Source: an uncultured Pelagibacteraceae bacterium (lineage in GTDB: Bacteria; Pseudomonadota; Alphaproteobacteria; Pelagibacterales; Pelagibacteraceae). Taken from it: 64,000 nt of DNA. The notes beneath the pieces are model-generated. The model saw only the letters and a program-made list of their open reading frames with translations, was not told where the DNA came from and searched no databases. Both the position numbers and the translations under genes were made by a program. Where the stretch lies: NCBI GenBank assembly GCA_902589455.1, contig CACISX010000002.1, positions 124,001 through 188,000 on the forward strand. The letters run 5' to 3'. Of the stretch, positions 1-7,176 are shown in pieces (position 1 is the first letter of the stretch; every line of letters starts with the position of its first letter).

Positions 1-462
1 GCTGCTGCTAATTCAGTTTTTTTGAAATTTAAAAAAAAATGTAAAAATAAAATTAATGCAAAAGTAGTTAACAAGTTATCAAATATACAATTAAAAAGCT
101 GTGGTCTAAGTAGACAGAAGGTAAAAGGAATTAAAAGTTTAGCAAAACAAGTATTGAATAAACAGTTTAATCCAAGACTGATTTCAAAAATGTCTGATGA
201 GGATGCTATCATTTATCTTTCTCAACTAAGACAAATTGGAAGATGGTCAGCAGAAATGATATTATTATTTACTTATAATCGACCTAATATTTGGCCTATA
301 CAAGATATTGGATTGTTAAGAGCTATTTCAAAAAATTATAATAAAAAATATTTACCACCTGAAAGTTATGTTATTTACTTAAATAAAAAATTTTCACCTT
401 ATTGTTCGGTAGCAACATGGTATCTTTGGAGAAGTATAGATCCTGAGCCTATTCAGTACTAA
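1..462 (+). CDS. DNA-3-methyladenine glycosylase II (AlkA-type), 5' truncated by window edge
   Basis: This HhH-GPD superfamily base-excision repair enzyme would remove alkylated purines from DNA. The reading frame is open from base 1 (Ala-Ala-Asn-Ser...), so the true start lies upstream; an internal TTG at 22 is not a convincing start. About 153 C-terminal residues are visible. They include the helix-hairpin-helix segment (LRQIGRWSAEMILLF) and WPIQDIGLLRA, whose Asp sits at the catalytic position of the family. The 3' end overlaps the convergent DUF1330 gene by 14 bases. The family call is firm; the exact lesion specificity is inferred. Confidence 0.8.
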   Translation, partial: AAANSVFLKFKKKCKNKINAKVVNKLSNIQLKSCGLSRQKVKGIKSLAKQVLNKQFNPRLISKMSDEDAIIYLSQLRQIGRWSAEMILLFTYNRPNIWPIQDIGLLRAISKNYNKKYLPPESYVIYLNKKFSPYCSVATWYLWRSIDPEPIQY

Positions 463-748
463 ATCCCTCTATAACTTGCATATGTCTAATGGTAGTATCT
501 TTAGCCAAACTCCATCCAGCTTGATACTCCGCAGAGTCGTGACACTCAATTGCTTTTTCATAACTTGGAAATTCCCATATAACTGTTCTAATAAAATCTT
601 CACCATTGCAAGTTTGATATTTGCCGCCTCTTATAAGTGGTACTCCACCAAAACTCTTTATTATAGGAATAACAGCTTCTGAGTATTTTTTTAAGTTTTC
701 TTGATTTTCAACTTTTGAATATAAGCTAATCCAATAACCTTTTTTCAT
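449..748 (-). CDS. DUF1330 family protein, copy 1
   Basis: This 99-residue protein belongs to the DUF1330 dimeric alpha-beta barrel family, whose biochemical role is unknown. Features seen are an N-terminal GYWISLYSKV strand, the IRGGKYQ and RTVIWEFPSYEKA segments, and a DSAEYQ helix, all in the usual order and at the usual length. It is one of two DUF1330 genes that flank the split XdhC pair; the other is at 1814-2101. All four genes run in the same direction with short gaps, so they probably form one transcript. A link to molybdoenzyme maturation or purine oxidation is inferred only from this position. Confidence 0.8.
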   Translation of the reverse strand: MKKGYWISLYSKVENQENLKKYSEAVIPIIKSFGGVPLIRGGKYQTCNGEDFIRTVIWEFPSYEKAIECHDSAEYQAGWSLAKDTTIRHMQVIEGFSTE

Positions 749-765
749 TAAATTAATTTAATTAT

Positions 766-1464
766 TTAATTTTTAGAGTTCAATAATAATTTGTTTGTTT
801 CATAAACAAGTTGAGCAACAATTGATAAAGCTATTTCAGGAGCAGATTTTCCTCCTAGTTTAATACCAATTGGTCCAAGTATTGAGCTAATTTCTTCATC
901 ATTAAATCCATCTTCTTTTAATCTTCCACATCTTTTCTCGTGTGTTTTTTTACTCCCTAGAGCTCCTATATAAAAAAACTTCTGTTTCAAAGCATACTTT
1001 AACGCTGGTTCATCAATTTTTGGGTCATGAGTCAGAGTAATTAATGCAGTATTTGAGTTTGTTGCAATTTTTTTAAAAAATTCTTCAGGCCATTCATTAG
1101 TAATTTTAATATTTTGAAATTTTTGTTTAGTTATGAAAAATTCTCTTGGATCAACAATAGTAACATTAAAATTTAGATCTTTTAAAAATTCAATTAAATA
1201 TTGTGTAATATGTACTGCACCAACTATGATTACTTCAACTGGCTTAATATAATTTTGAATTAAAATCTCTGTACCATCAATGATACCATTTTTTTTTAGA
1301 TTATAATAATTCTCTATTTCATTTTTATAATTAATAAAATTTTTACTAATTGGTATTCCTAATTTAAATATTTCAGAGGATCCGTTGCTTAAATTAGTTA
1401 AAACGGCAAATTGTTCATTAGATAACTTTTTTTTTATTATTTCTTTAAGTGTTTCTATTTTCAT
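766..1464 (-). CDS. xdhC: XdhC C-terminal (Rossmann) half, molybdenum cofactor insertion protein
   Basis: XdhC proteins bind the molybdenum cofactor and help sulfurate and insert it into xanthine dehydrogenase. This 232-residue protein matches the C-terminal XdhC Rossmann domain, with VIIVGAVHITQYL (about residues 78-90), VTIVDPREFF, LITLTHDPKIDEPAL and FYIGALGSKKTHEKR. An upstream in-frame ATG at 1524 would overlap the preceding gene by 61 bases. The ATG at 1464 shares its A with the TAA of that gene, a typical translationally coupled start, and is chosen here. The N-terminal XdhC_CoxI domain is encoded separately by the upstream gene, whereas many bacteria encode both in one XdhC protein. 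Confidence 0.85.
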   Translation of the reverse strand: MKIETLKEIIKKKLSNEQFAVLTNLSNGSSEIFKLGIPISKNFINYKNEIENYYNLKKNGIIDGTEILIQNYIKPVEVIIVGAVHITQYLIEFLKDLNFNVTIVDPREFFITKQKFQNIKITNEWPEEFFKKIATNSNTALITLTHDPKIDEPALKYALKQKFFYIGALGSKKTHEKRCGRLKEDGFNDEEISSILGPIGIKLGGKSAPEIALSIVAQLVYETNKLLLNSKN

Positions 1465-1793
1465 TAATTTATTTTTTCTATAAAAACAGTCATTTCTCCT
1501 CCACATGCAAGACCTACGTCCCAAGCATTTTCATCAGAGACTTTGAAATCGATTTTCTTAAATGAATTTTTGTTTTTTATTAATTCTAAACATTCAGCAA
1601 TTACACTTGTTTCGACACAACCACCAGAAACTGATCCTAAAAAATTGCCTTTTCCATTAATTATCATTTTGCTTCCAATTTGGAATGGAGAAGACCCCCA
1701 AGTTTCAACCACGGTTGCAAGAGCTACTTGTTGACCAGACTCAATCCATGAAATTGCTTCTTCTAAAATTGTATTTTTAAATGATTGTGTCAT
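1464..1793 (-). CDS. XdhC_CoxI domain protein (N-terminal half of XdhC)
   Basis: This 109-residue protein covers the XdhC_CoxI domain only. It has ATVVETWGSSPFQIGSKM near residues 26-43, GSVSGGCVETSVI near 53-65, and GLACGGEMTVFIE at the C-terminus. These Cys-containing loops are the conserved core of XdhC/CoxI proteins that handle the molybdenum cofactor. The stop codon overlaps the start of the Rossmann-domain gene by one base (TAATG on the minus strand), so the two halves are probably made in equal amounts and act together. The xanthine dehydrogenase they would serve is encoded at 5740-9480. Confidence 0.85.
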   Translation of the reverse strand: MTQSFKNTILEEAISWIESGQQVALATVVETWGSSPFQIGSKMIINGKGNFLGSVSGGCVETSVIAECLELIKNKNSFKKIDFKVSDENAWDVGLACGGEMTVFIEKIN

Positions 1794-1813
1794 TTATTAA
1801 ATTATTTTGAATT

Positions 1814-2101
1814 TTACATTCCTTCAAAAATAATGTGCTCTCTAACAGCATTATTTTCTAAGTGTTTTCTGGCCTCAACATACTCTTCGGAATTGTAACA
1901 ATTTTTTGCAGTTTCAATATCTGGAAATTCTGCAAGAGCCACTCTAACCATTTCCCTACCTTCCAAAGTTATATTATTTGCACTTCTAGCTAATATTCTT
2001 CCAGAATATTTTTCAACTGCCTCTTTAGCTTTAACGGCATATTTTTTAAGTCTTTCGTCATCTTTTATTTCAGTATAATTTGCAATCCAATAAGCTTTCA
2101 T
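1814..2101 (-). CDS. DUF1330 family protein, copy 2
   Basis: This 95-residue DUF1330 protein is a diverged paralogue of the one at 449-748. Both share a YWI start, an LKKY helix, a VRVALAEFPDIETA-type strand and helix, and an NSEEYVEAR segment. It is the first gene of the minus-strand group that continues into the two XdhC genes, and it is divergent from the cytochrome c gene with only 43 bases between the start codons. The function is unknown. Being placed just before xdhC suggests, but does not show, a role in purine oxidation. Confidence 0.8.
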   Translation of the reverse strand: MKAYWIANYTEIKDDERLKKYAVKAKEAVEKYSGRILARSANNITLEGREMVRVALAEFPDIETAKNCYNSEEYVEARKHLENNAVREHIIFEGM

Positions 2102-2144
2102 AATTCTCCTTTTTAAATTTTTTTAATTATGATACCAAATTTAT

Positions 2145-2468
2145 GTGAAAAAATTATTTTTAAATTTCTTTGGCACATTGTTATTTTTGATATTTTCATC
2201 ATTAACACAAGTTAATGCTGATGATTTATTTAATAAAGGAAAAGAAGTTTTTCTAGGTGCTGGTAATTGTGCAGCATGCCATATGCTCTCAGATGCTGGA
2301 TCGAACGCAATGGTTGGTCCAAATTTAAATGAAATCAGACCTGATATTCAAAGAATTATAATGGCAGTTAGAAACGGTATAGGAGTAATGCCTGCAATGG
2401 AGGGTATACTAACTGACGAGGAAATAGAAGCGGTTGCTCACTATACTTCTATAGCTGCGGAACAATAA
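2145..2468 (+). CDS. Small periplasmic class I cytochrome c, probable electron acceptor of PuuD
   Basis: This 107-residue secreted c-type cytochrome has an N-terminal signal peptide (residues 1 to about 25, ending TQVNA), one heme attachment motif CAACH near residues 42-46, and a distal VMPAM segment carrying the likely axial Met. The start is GTG, because the ATG two bases upstream runs straight into a stop. Known PuuD urate oxidases carry a C-terminal cytochrome c domain, while the PuuD at 9952-10860 lacks one. This protein has the right size and resembles that missing domain. The pairing is inferred from gene context. Confidence 0.8.
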   Translation: MKKLFLNFFGTLLFLIFSSLTQVNADDLFNKGKEVFLGAGNCAACHMLSDAGSNAMVGPNLNEIRPDIQRIIMAVRNGIGVMPAMEGILTDEEIEAVAHYTSIAAEQ

Positions 2469-2476
2469 TAAAAATT

Positions 2477-3376
2477 TTAACTATAATTTTTTATCCAGTG
2501 TTTAGCTATATCTACTCTTTTGCAGATCCAAATATCCTTAAATTTTGTAATGTAATTTAAAAATTTTTTAAGGGACTGTATTCTACCAGGCCTTCCAATT
2601 AATCTACAATGCAAGCCAACCGACATCATCTTAGGTGAAGTTTTTCCTTCCTCATAAAGAGTATCGAAACTATCTTTTAAATAATTATAAAATTGTTCAC
2701 CCGAATTAAATCCTTGATTGGTTGCAAATCTCATATCATTGTTATCAAGTGTGTAAGGAACCATGAGCTGTTTTTTATTACCTTTTTTTATCCAATAAGG
2801 AAGATCATCACTGTATGTATCGCTACAATATAAAAAATTACCATTATCAATTACTAAATCTAAAGTATTTGTACTACATCTACCAGTGTACCAACCAGCA
2901 GGTTGAGTACCAAAAATCTTTTTTATAGATTTTACTGCAAGTTTCATGTCATTCTTTTCTTTTTTCTTTGATACATTTTGATAATCAATCCATCTCCACC
3001 CGTGACTAGCGACTTCATAATTTGCTTTTTTTATAGCTGTACAAACTTCTTTATTTCTCTCTAAGGCCATACCGACTCCAAAAATAGTAAGTGGAATTTT
3101 TTTTTTATTAAATAAATCGTGAATCCTCCAAAAACCTCTTCTTGATCCATACTCATAAATTGACTCCATATTTAAGTGTCGACCTTTAATTGGTTTTGCT
3201 CCTATAATTTCTGATAAAAATACTTCTGAAGTTCTATCACCATGAAGAATACAATTTTCTGCTCCTTCTTCATAATTTAGTACAAATTGCAAAGCCAACT
3301 TAGCATTACCAGGCCACCTTACCTTAACTTTTTTGGAACCATATCCTACTAAATCTCTTGGATATTTTTTTTTCAT
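2477..3376 (-). CDS. puuE: Allantoinase PuuE (polysaccharide deacetylase family)
   Basis: PuuE hydrolyses allantoin to allantoate without the metal-dependent amidohydrolase fold of classical allantoinases. The 299-residue sequence starts with the typical YPRDLVGYG and continues through LQFVLNYEEGAE, SIYEYGSRRGFWRI and VASHGWRWIDYQ, then SVGLHCRLIGRPGRI near the C-terminus, all family landmarks. It is the last gene of a four-gene minus-strand operon and overlaps the stop of the ureidoglycolate lyase gene by four bases (ATGA). The neighbouring steps, OHCU decarboxylase and allantoicase, support the allantoin substrate over a sugar. Confidence 0.9.
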   Translation of the reverse strand: MKKKYPRDLVGYGSKKVKVRWPGNAKLALQFVLNYEEGAENCILHGDRTSEVFLSEIIGAKPIKGRHLNMESIYEYGSRRGFWRIHDLFNKKKIPLTIFGVGMALERNKEVCTAIKKANYEVASHGWRWIDYQNVSKKKEKNDMKLAVKSIKKIFGTQPAGWYTGRCSTNTLDLVIDNGNFLYCSDTYSDDLPYWIKKGNKKQLMVPYTLDNNDMRFATNQGFNSGEQFYNYLKDSFDTLYEEGKTSPKMMSVGLHCRLIGRPGRIQSLKKFLNYITKFKDIWICKRVDIAKHWIKNYS

Positions 3377-3864
3377 TTTTTTAAAATAATTTTATCTTTT
3401 TTAAATTTATAAATTACAAGATTGCTTCCTTTTCCCTTTCTATCAACAATTAGAAAATTCATATTTTTCATAGAAATAAGTGGAAAGTGCCAAATACCAG
3501 CATTGTAATTAACTCCAGTTTGTTTGGGGACCACAAAGGATTGGATTTTATTTACATCTGGTTTATCTCCTCTTGGTGCTACAAATACTAAAAATTTTGT
3601 ATCCTCCATTGGTATAAAGGCTTGGCTTCCCAAAGGATGTTTTTCCATCATATCAATTTTCATAGGAAACCTTCTTTTTTTTGCTTTAAAAATACTAACA
3701 ATTGTTTTCCCCTTTTTTTTAGAGGTATCTATATTTATTAAATTATCAAATCTTTTTGCATACCCATCGTTAATATTTATAGGATTGTTTTTAGACGTAT
3801 CTATTAATTGACCAAATTTAGAAAATTTTTTTTTAGTTATTTTTTTTGCTTTTATTACTTTCAT
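3373..3864 (-). CDS. allA: Ureidoglycolate lyase
   Basis: AllA splits ureidoglycolate into glyoxylate and urea, the last step of this pathway. The 163-residue protein has the family core: FGQLID near the N-terminus, then HPLGSQAFIPM, FLVFVAPRGDKPD and GVNYNAGIWHFPLI, which form the cupin-like active site. The start overlaps the allantoicase stop by four bases and the end overlaps the puuE start by four bases, so it is translated as part of the operon. The length and motif order agree with bacterial AllA. Confidence 0.9.
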   Translation of the reverse strand: MKVIKAKKITKKKFSKFGQLIDTSKNNPININDGYAKRFDNLINIDTSKKKGKTIVSIFKAKKRRFPMKIDMMEKHPLGSQAFIPMEDTKFLVFVAPRGDKPDVNKIQSFVVPKQTGVNYNAGIWHFPLISMKNMNFLIVDRKGKGSNLVIYKFKKDKIILKK

Positions 3865-4847
3865 TTCACAAAATTTCCGAATGCCCTTATTCTTGAAATT
3901 CCACCATCTGGATAGATATTTATTTTAAGATAATTTTCTTTACTTCTTTTAATTAAAAATTTTTTAAAAACATGTTTTTTGTTAGCTGATAGTTTGGACT
4001 TATTTAAAATAAATTTCCAATTTTTTGAATTATTAACAATTGATTTATTGGAGAGATTTTTTGCAATGTTTGCAGTTTGAATTGAAAAAGTATCTGGGTA
4101 GTTTCCTTTAAAATGATGGGTATCTATTTCTAATTTTTTTATTAATCCTGGTTTTCCAAATTTTATTATAAGCCAATCAAAGTTTTTTCCTCGACTTCTT
4201 CTTGTTTCCCAACCATCTCCCATATTTTTCCCTTTACCAGGTGCTATGATATTTTCAGCTCTGCCAAAATGTTCATTATTACAACCAATAATTGAAGCGC
4301 CATTTAGAACAGATGAAAGGTTGATAGTTTTATTACTTAAAAAGTTTTTCTCCATTTGAATTTTTCCATAAAGCCTTAGTCTTGCAACTCCACCATCTGG
4401 AAAAATGTTTAGTCTTATATAATTAAAAACAGATTTATTTTTTGATTTGAAGCTATGGTTTCTGCTTGGTCCAAGTTTTTTTTTGCTAATTAAAGAAATC
4501 CATTTTGTTTTCTTACTAGGTTTTGTTTTACTTAAGCAACCCTCTAACGAAGCATGTGCGGGTTGGTTCCCATTGAAGTGTGTTGTGTCAATGTCTATAT
4601 CAAATATCTTTCCAGGTTTACCAAGTTTTAAAATTAAATAATCAAAACCTTTTGATCTTCTTCTCCTTGTTTCCCATCCGTCCATCCATTTACCATGTTT
4701 GTCAAATAGTCCATCTTTAAAAATCGGAGTTTCGATGTTTAATATTCTATGAGCAGCTGCAAAAAAATCGTCAGTCTTAAATATAATTTTAGATCCAATT
4801 CTTGGATCAGCTAAGTTAATCATTTTTGCACTTATAAATTTTTTCAT
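3861..4847 (-). CDS. alc: Allantoicase
   Basis: Allantoicase hydrolyses allantoate to ureidoglycolate and urea. The 328-residue protein is an internal duplication, as is usual for the family. The first half carries MDGWETRRRR, then FDYLILKLGKPGKI and DTTHFNGNQP. The second half carries GDGWETRRSR, then FDWLIIKFGKPGLI and DTHHFKGNYP. Both halves end in a FPDGGVARLR/YPDGGISRIR strand. It lies between OHCU decarboxylase and ureidoglycolate lyase with four-base overlaps at both ends. Using allantoicase means that two ureas, rather than ammonia, are released per allantoin. Confidence 0.93.
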   Translation of the reverse strand: MKKFISAKMINLADPRIGSKIIFKTDDFFAAAHRILNIETPIFKDGLFDKHGKWMDGWETRRRRSKGFDYLILKLGKPGKIFDIDIDTTHFNGNQPAHASLEGCLSKTKPSKKTKWISLISKKKLGPSRNHSFKSKNKSVFNYIRLNIFPDGGVARLRLYGKIQMEKNFLSNKTINLSSVLNGASIIGCNNEHFGRAENIIAPGKGKNMGDGWETRRSRGKNFDWLIIKFGKPGLIKKLEIDTHHFKGNYPDTFSIQTANIAKNLSNKSIVNNSKNWKFILNKSKLSANKKHVFKKFLIKRSKENYLKINIYPDGGISRIRAFGNFVK

Positions 4848-5341
4848 CCTTTATTTATTTCATTCAAACGAAAGGTTGCGATTTTTTTAACTTGTTTTTT
4901 TGCTTCAAGGAATTCACTTTCTACATCACTTTGTATTCTTTGTCTAAAATTATTCAAAATTTCATTTTTATCTTTACCTTTTACGGCAATTATAAACGGA
5001 AAATTAAACTTTTTTTTATATTCTGAATTTAATTTTTTAAATTCCTCATATTCATCATTAGAACATTGGTTTAATTTTGCAGAAGCTTGTTCAGATATAG
5101 ATTCCGAGGTCATTTTTTTTGCTACAGCAAGCTCTGGATGTGCATTTAAAATCTCTAAAATTTTATTTTTTTCGTAATTTTCATATATATTAAGCATTTT
5201 AAACACAATATCTTCGAAGTTTTTAAATGGTTTTGACTCAAAAGCTTCTAAAGCAACAGATTCAGTTTTTTCAAAAACATTACCAAATACAGACAAAAAA
5301 TCAGACTTGTTAAGATCGTTAATGTTATCTATTGTTCTCAT
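4844..5341 (-). CDS. uraD: 2-oxo-4-hydroxy-4-carboxy-5-ureidoimidazoline (OHCU) decarboxylase
   Basis: This enzyme converts OHCU, made from 5-hydroxyisourate, into S-allantoin. The 165-residue helical protein contains the family motif NAHPELA near residues 64-70, the following SEQASAKL segment, and the FPFIIAVKGKDKNEIL strand-helix near residues 115-130. It is the first gene of the minus-strand operon uraD-alc-allA-puuE. Its start codon lies 47 bases from that of uraH, which runs the opposite way and makes its substrate, so the two halves of the pathway share one small control region. Confidence 0.92.
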   Translation of the reverse strand: MRTIDNINDLNKSDFLSVFGNVFEKTESVALEAFESKPFKNFEDIVFKMLNIYENYEKNKILEILNAHPELAVAKKMTSESISEQASAKLNQCSNDEYEEFKKLNSEYKKKFNFPFIIAVKGKDKNEILNNFRQRIQSDVESEFLEAKKQVKKIATFRLNEINKG

Positions 5342-5388
5342 ATAACTTTAAATAATTTAAGTTTGAAATTAAATGATACTATAATTTT

Positions 5389-5739
5389 ATGACAAAGCTC
5401 ACAACTCATGTTTTAGATGTATATTCTGGTAAACCTGGCAACGGTATCTTAGTTGAGTTGTTTTATATTAATAATTCAGAACGAAAAAAATTAACATCAA
5501 CAAAACTCAATGACGACGGTAGAGCCAACTCTCCATTAGCAGAGGGAGATATTTTTGTTAAGGGTAAATATGAATTAGTTTTTCATATTGGTGATTATTT
5601 TAAAAATACATCTTCAGCTAGCGATGTACCATTCTTGGATGACGTTGTTATCAGATTTGGTATTTCAAATCCTTCACAGCATTATCATGTTCCTTTACTT
5701 GTTTCACCTTGGAGCTATTCTACTTATAGAGGTAGTTAA
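5389..5739 (+). CDS. uraH: 5-hydroxyisourate hydrolase
   Basis: HIU hydrolase is a transthyretin-related enzyme that opens the ring of 5-hydroxyisourate to give OHCU. The 116-residue protein begins with LTTHVLDVYSGKPG, which holds a conserved active-site His, and has the SQHYHVPLLVSPWSYSTYRGS end, whose C-terminal YRGS is the family signature. No clear Shine-Dalgarno sequence lies in front of the ATG. The xdhA GTG start follows the stop codon directly, so this is the first gene of the xanthine oxidation operon. Confidence 0.93.
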   Translation: MTKLTTHVLDVYSGKPGNGILVELFYINNSERKKLTSTKLNDDGRANSPLAEGDIFVKGKYELVFHIGDYFKNTSSASDVPFLDDVVIRFGISNPSQHYHVPLLVSPWSYSTYRGS

Positions 5740-7176
5740 GTGTTATCGAGTTCTGTTAAATTTTTATTAAATGATAAGCTTGTAGTAATCAAAAATCCCG
5801 ATCCAAATCAAACATTACTTAGCTATATTAGAACTGAATTAAAAAAGACTGGAACTAAAGAAGGATGTTCGGAAGGTGGTTGTGGTGCATGTACAATTGT
5901 TTTGGGTGAATTAGTCGATAATAAAATTGTATATAAAGCAATTAATTCTTGTATTTCATTTGTCCCAACATTGAATGGTAAGCAACTTATAATTGTTGAA
6001 GATTTAGTTTCTCAAAATGGAAAACTTCACCCGGTGCAAGATGCGATGGTAAAATTCCATGGTTCGCAATGTGGATTCTGTACGCCAGGATTTGTTATGT
6101 CTTTATTTTCAATGTTTAAAAATAATAAAAGTCTTAATAATGAATTAATAACTGATTCTATATCTGGTAATTTATGCCGTTGTACTGGATATAGACCTAT
6201 AATTGATGCTGCCAAAAGTTTAAATAAGATAAATAAGAATGATCAATTTGCTAAAAATAAAAATAAAGTTGTTCAGCAATTAAAAAAAATTAAACCGAAA
6301 AATATTTATATTAAAAAAGATGATAAAATTTATTTTTCACCAAAAAATATTAAAGATTTAAAAGATATAATTAAAAAACATTCTAATTTTAGTTTTCTTG
6401 CTGGTGGAACTGACTTATCTTTAAAAGTTACAAAAGAAAGAAAAGAAATTCCATTTATAATTGATTTAAAAGAAATTAATGAATTAGATTTTATCAAAGT
6501 AAGTAAAAATTATTTAGAAGTTGGTTCCGCTACGCCTTTAATAAAATTTGAAAAAAAAATTAAAAAATATTATCCAGATTTTTATTTTGTTCTTAAAAGA
6601 TATGGTTCTGTTCAAATTCGAAATGTTGGAACTATAGGTGGCAATATTGCAACTGCATCTCCAATTGGTGACTCATTGCCAATTCTATTATCTTTAAATG
6701 CAGAGGTTTTAATTGAAAGTTTTAATAAAAGAAAAGTTTTACCTTTAAATAATTTTTTCCTTGATTACAGAAAAACTAAATTAAAAAAAAATGAATTTAT
6801 TCACTCAATAAAAATACCATTATTTAAGAAAAATATTTTTAAGGCATTTAAAATATCAAAAAGATTTGATGACGATATTTCGTCTGTTTGTGGATCTTTT
6901 AATTTTGAGATTAATAATAATAAAATAAAAGAGGTTTATATTGCATATGGAGGCATGGCTGCTGTACCAAAAAGAGCTAAAGCGTGTGAAAAAATTCTTA
7001 AAAACAAGCCTCTTAATATGAATACTTTCTATCAAGCAAAAAATTATTTAGAAAAAGATTTAAGTCCTATTGGAGACATGAGAGCTAGCAAAGAATACAG
7101 ACTAGAGATAGCAAAAAATTTATTAATGAAATGTTTTGTAGAAATAAATTCTAATAAGTTATCAAGAGTAAATTAA
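5740..7176 (+). CDS. xdhA: Xanthine dehydrogenase small subunit (2Fe-2S and FAD)
   Basis: This 478-residue subunit passes electrons from the molybdenum site to FAD. The first 2Fe-2S cluster Cys residues lie in GCSEGGCGACTIV (about residues 43-55) and NSC. The second set is in GSQCGFCTPGF and GNLCRCTGYRP (about residues 108-150). A lysine-rich linker follows, then an FAD-binding domain with FLAGGTDLSLKV and IGGNIATASPIGDSLP. Translation starts with GTG immediately after the uraH TAA, and the xdhB ATG follows the xdhA stop with no gap. The two-subunit layout is that of bacterial XdhAB. Confidence 0.93.
   Translation: MLSSSVKFLLNDKLVVIKNPDPNQTLLSYIRTELKKTGTKEGCSEGGCGACTIVLGELVDNKIVYKAINSCISFVPTLNGKQLIIVEDLVSQNGKLHPVQDAMVKFHGSQCGFCTPGFVMSLFSMFKNNKSLNNELITDSISGNLCRCTGYRPIIDAAKSLNKINKNDQFAKNKNKVVQQLKKIKPKNIYIKKDDKIYFSPKNIKDLKDIIKKHSNFSFLAGGTDLSLKVTKERKEIPFIIDLKEINELDFIKVSKNYLEVGSATPLIKFEKKIKKYYPDFYFVLKRYGSVQIRNVGTIGGNIATASPIGDSLPILLSLNAEVLIESFNKRKVLPLNNFFLDYRKTKLKKNEFIHSIKIPLFKKNIFKAFKISKRFDDDISSVCGSFNFEINNNKIKEVYIAYGGMAAVPKRAKACEKILKNKPLNMNTFYQAKNYLEKDLSPIGDMRASKEYRLEIAKNLLMKCFVEINSNKLSRVN

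Noticed and set aside
1465..1524. Upstream ATG at 1524 for the XdhC Rossmann half
   Set aside because: It would overlap the CoxI-domain gene by 61 bases, and the translated extension (Trp/Arg/Cys-rich) is only the other frame of that gene.
5380..5385. TATAAT just before uraH as a promoter -10
   Set aside because: It is only three bases from the ATG, so the RNA would start inside the coding region, and no -35 sits at a proper distance.
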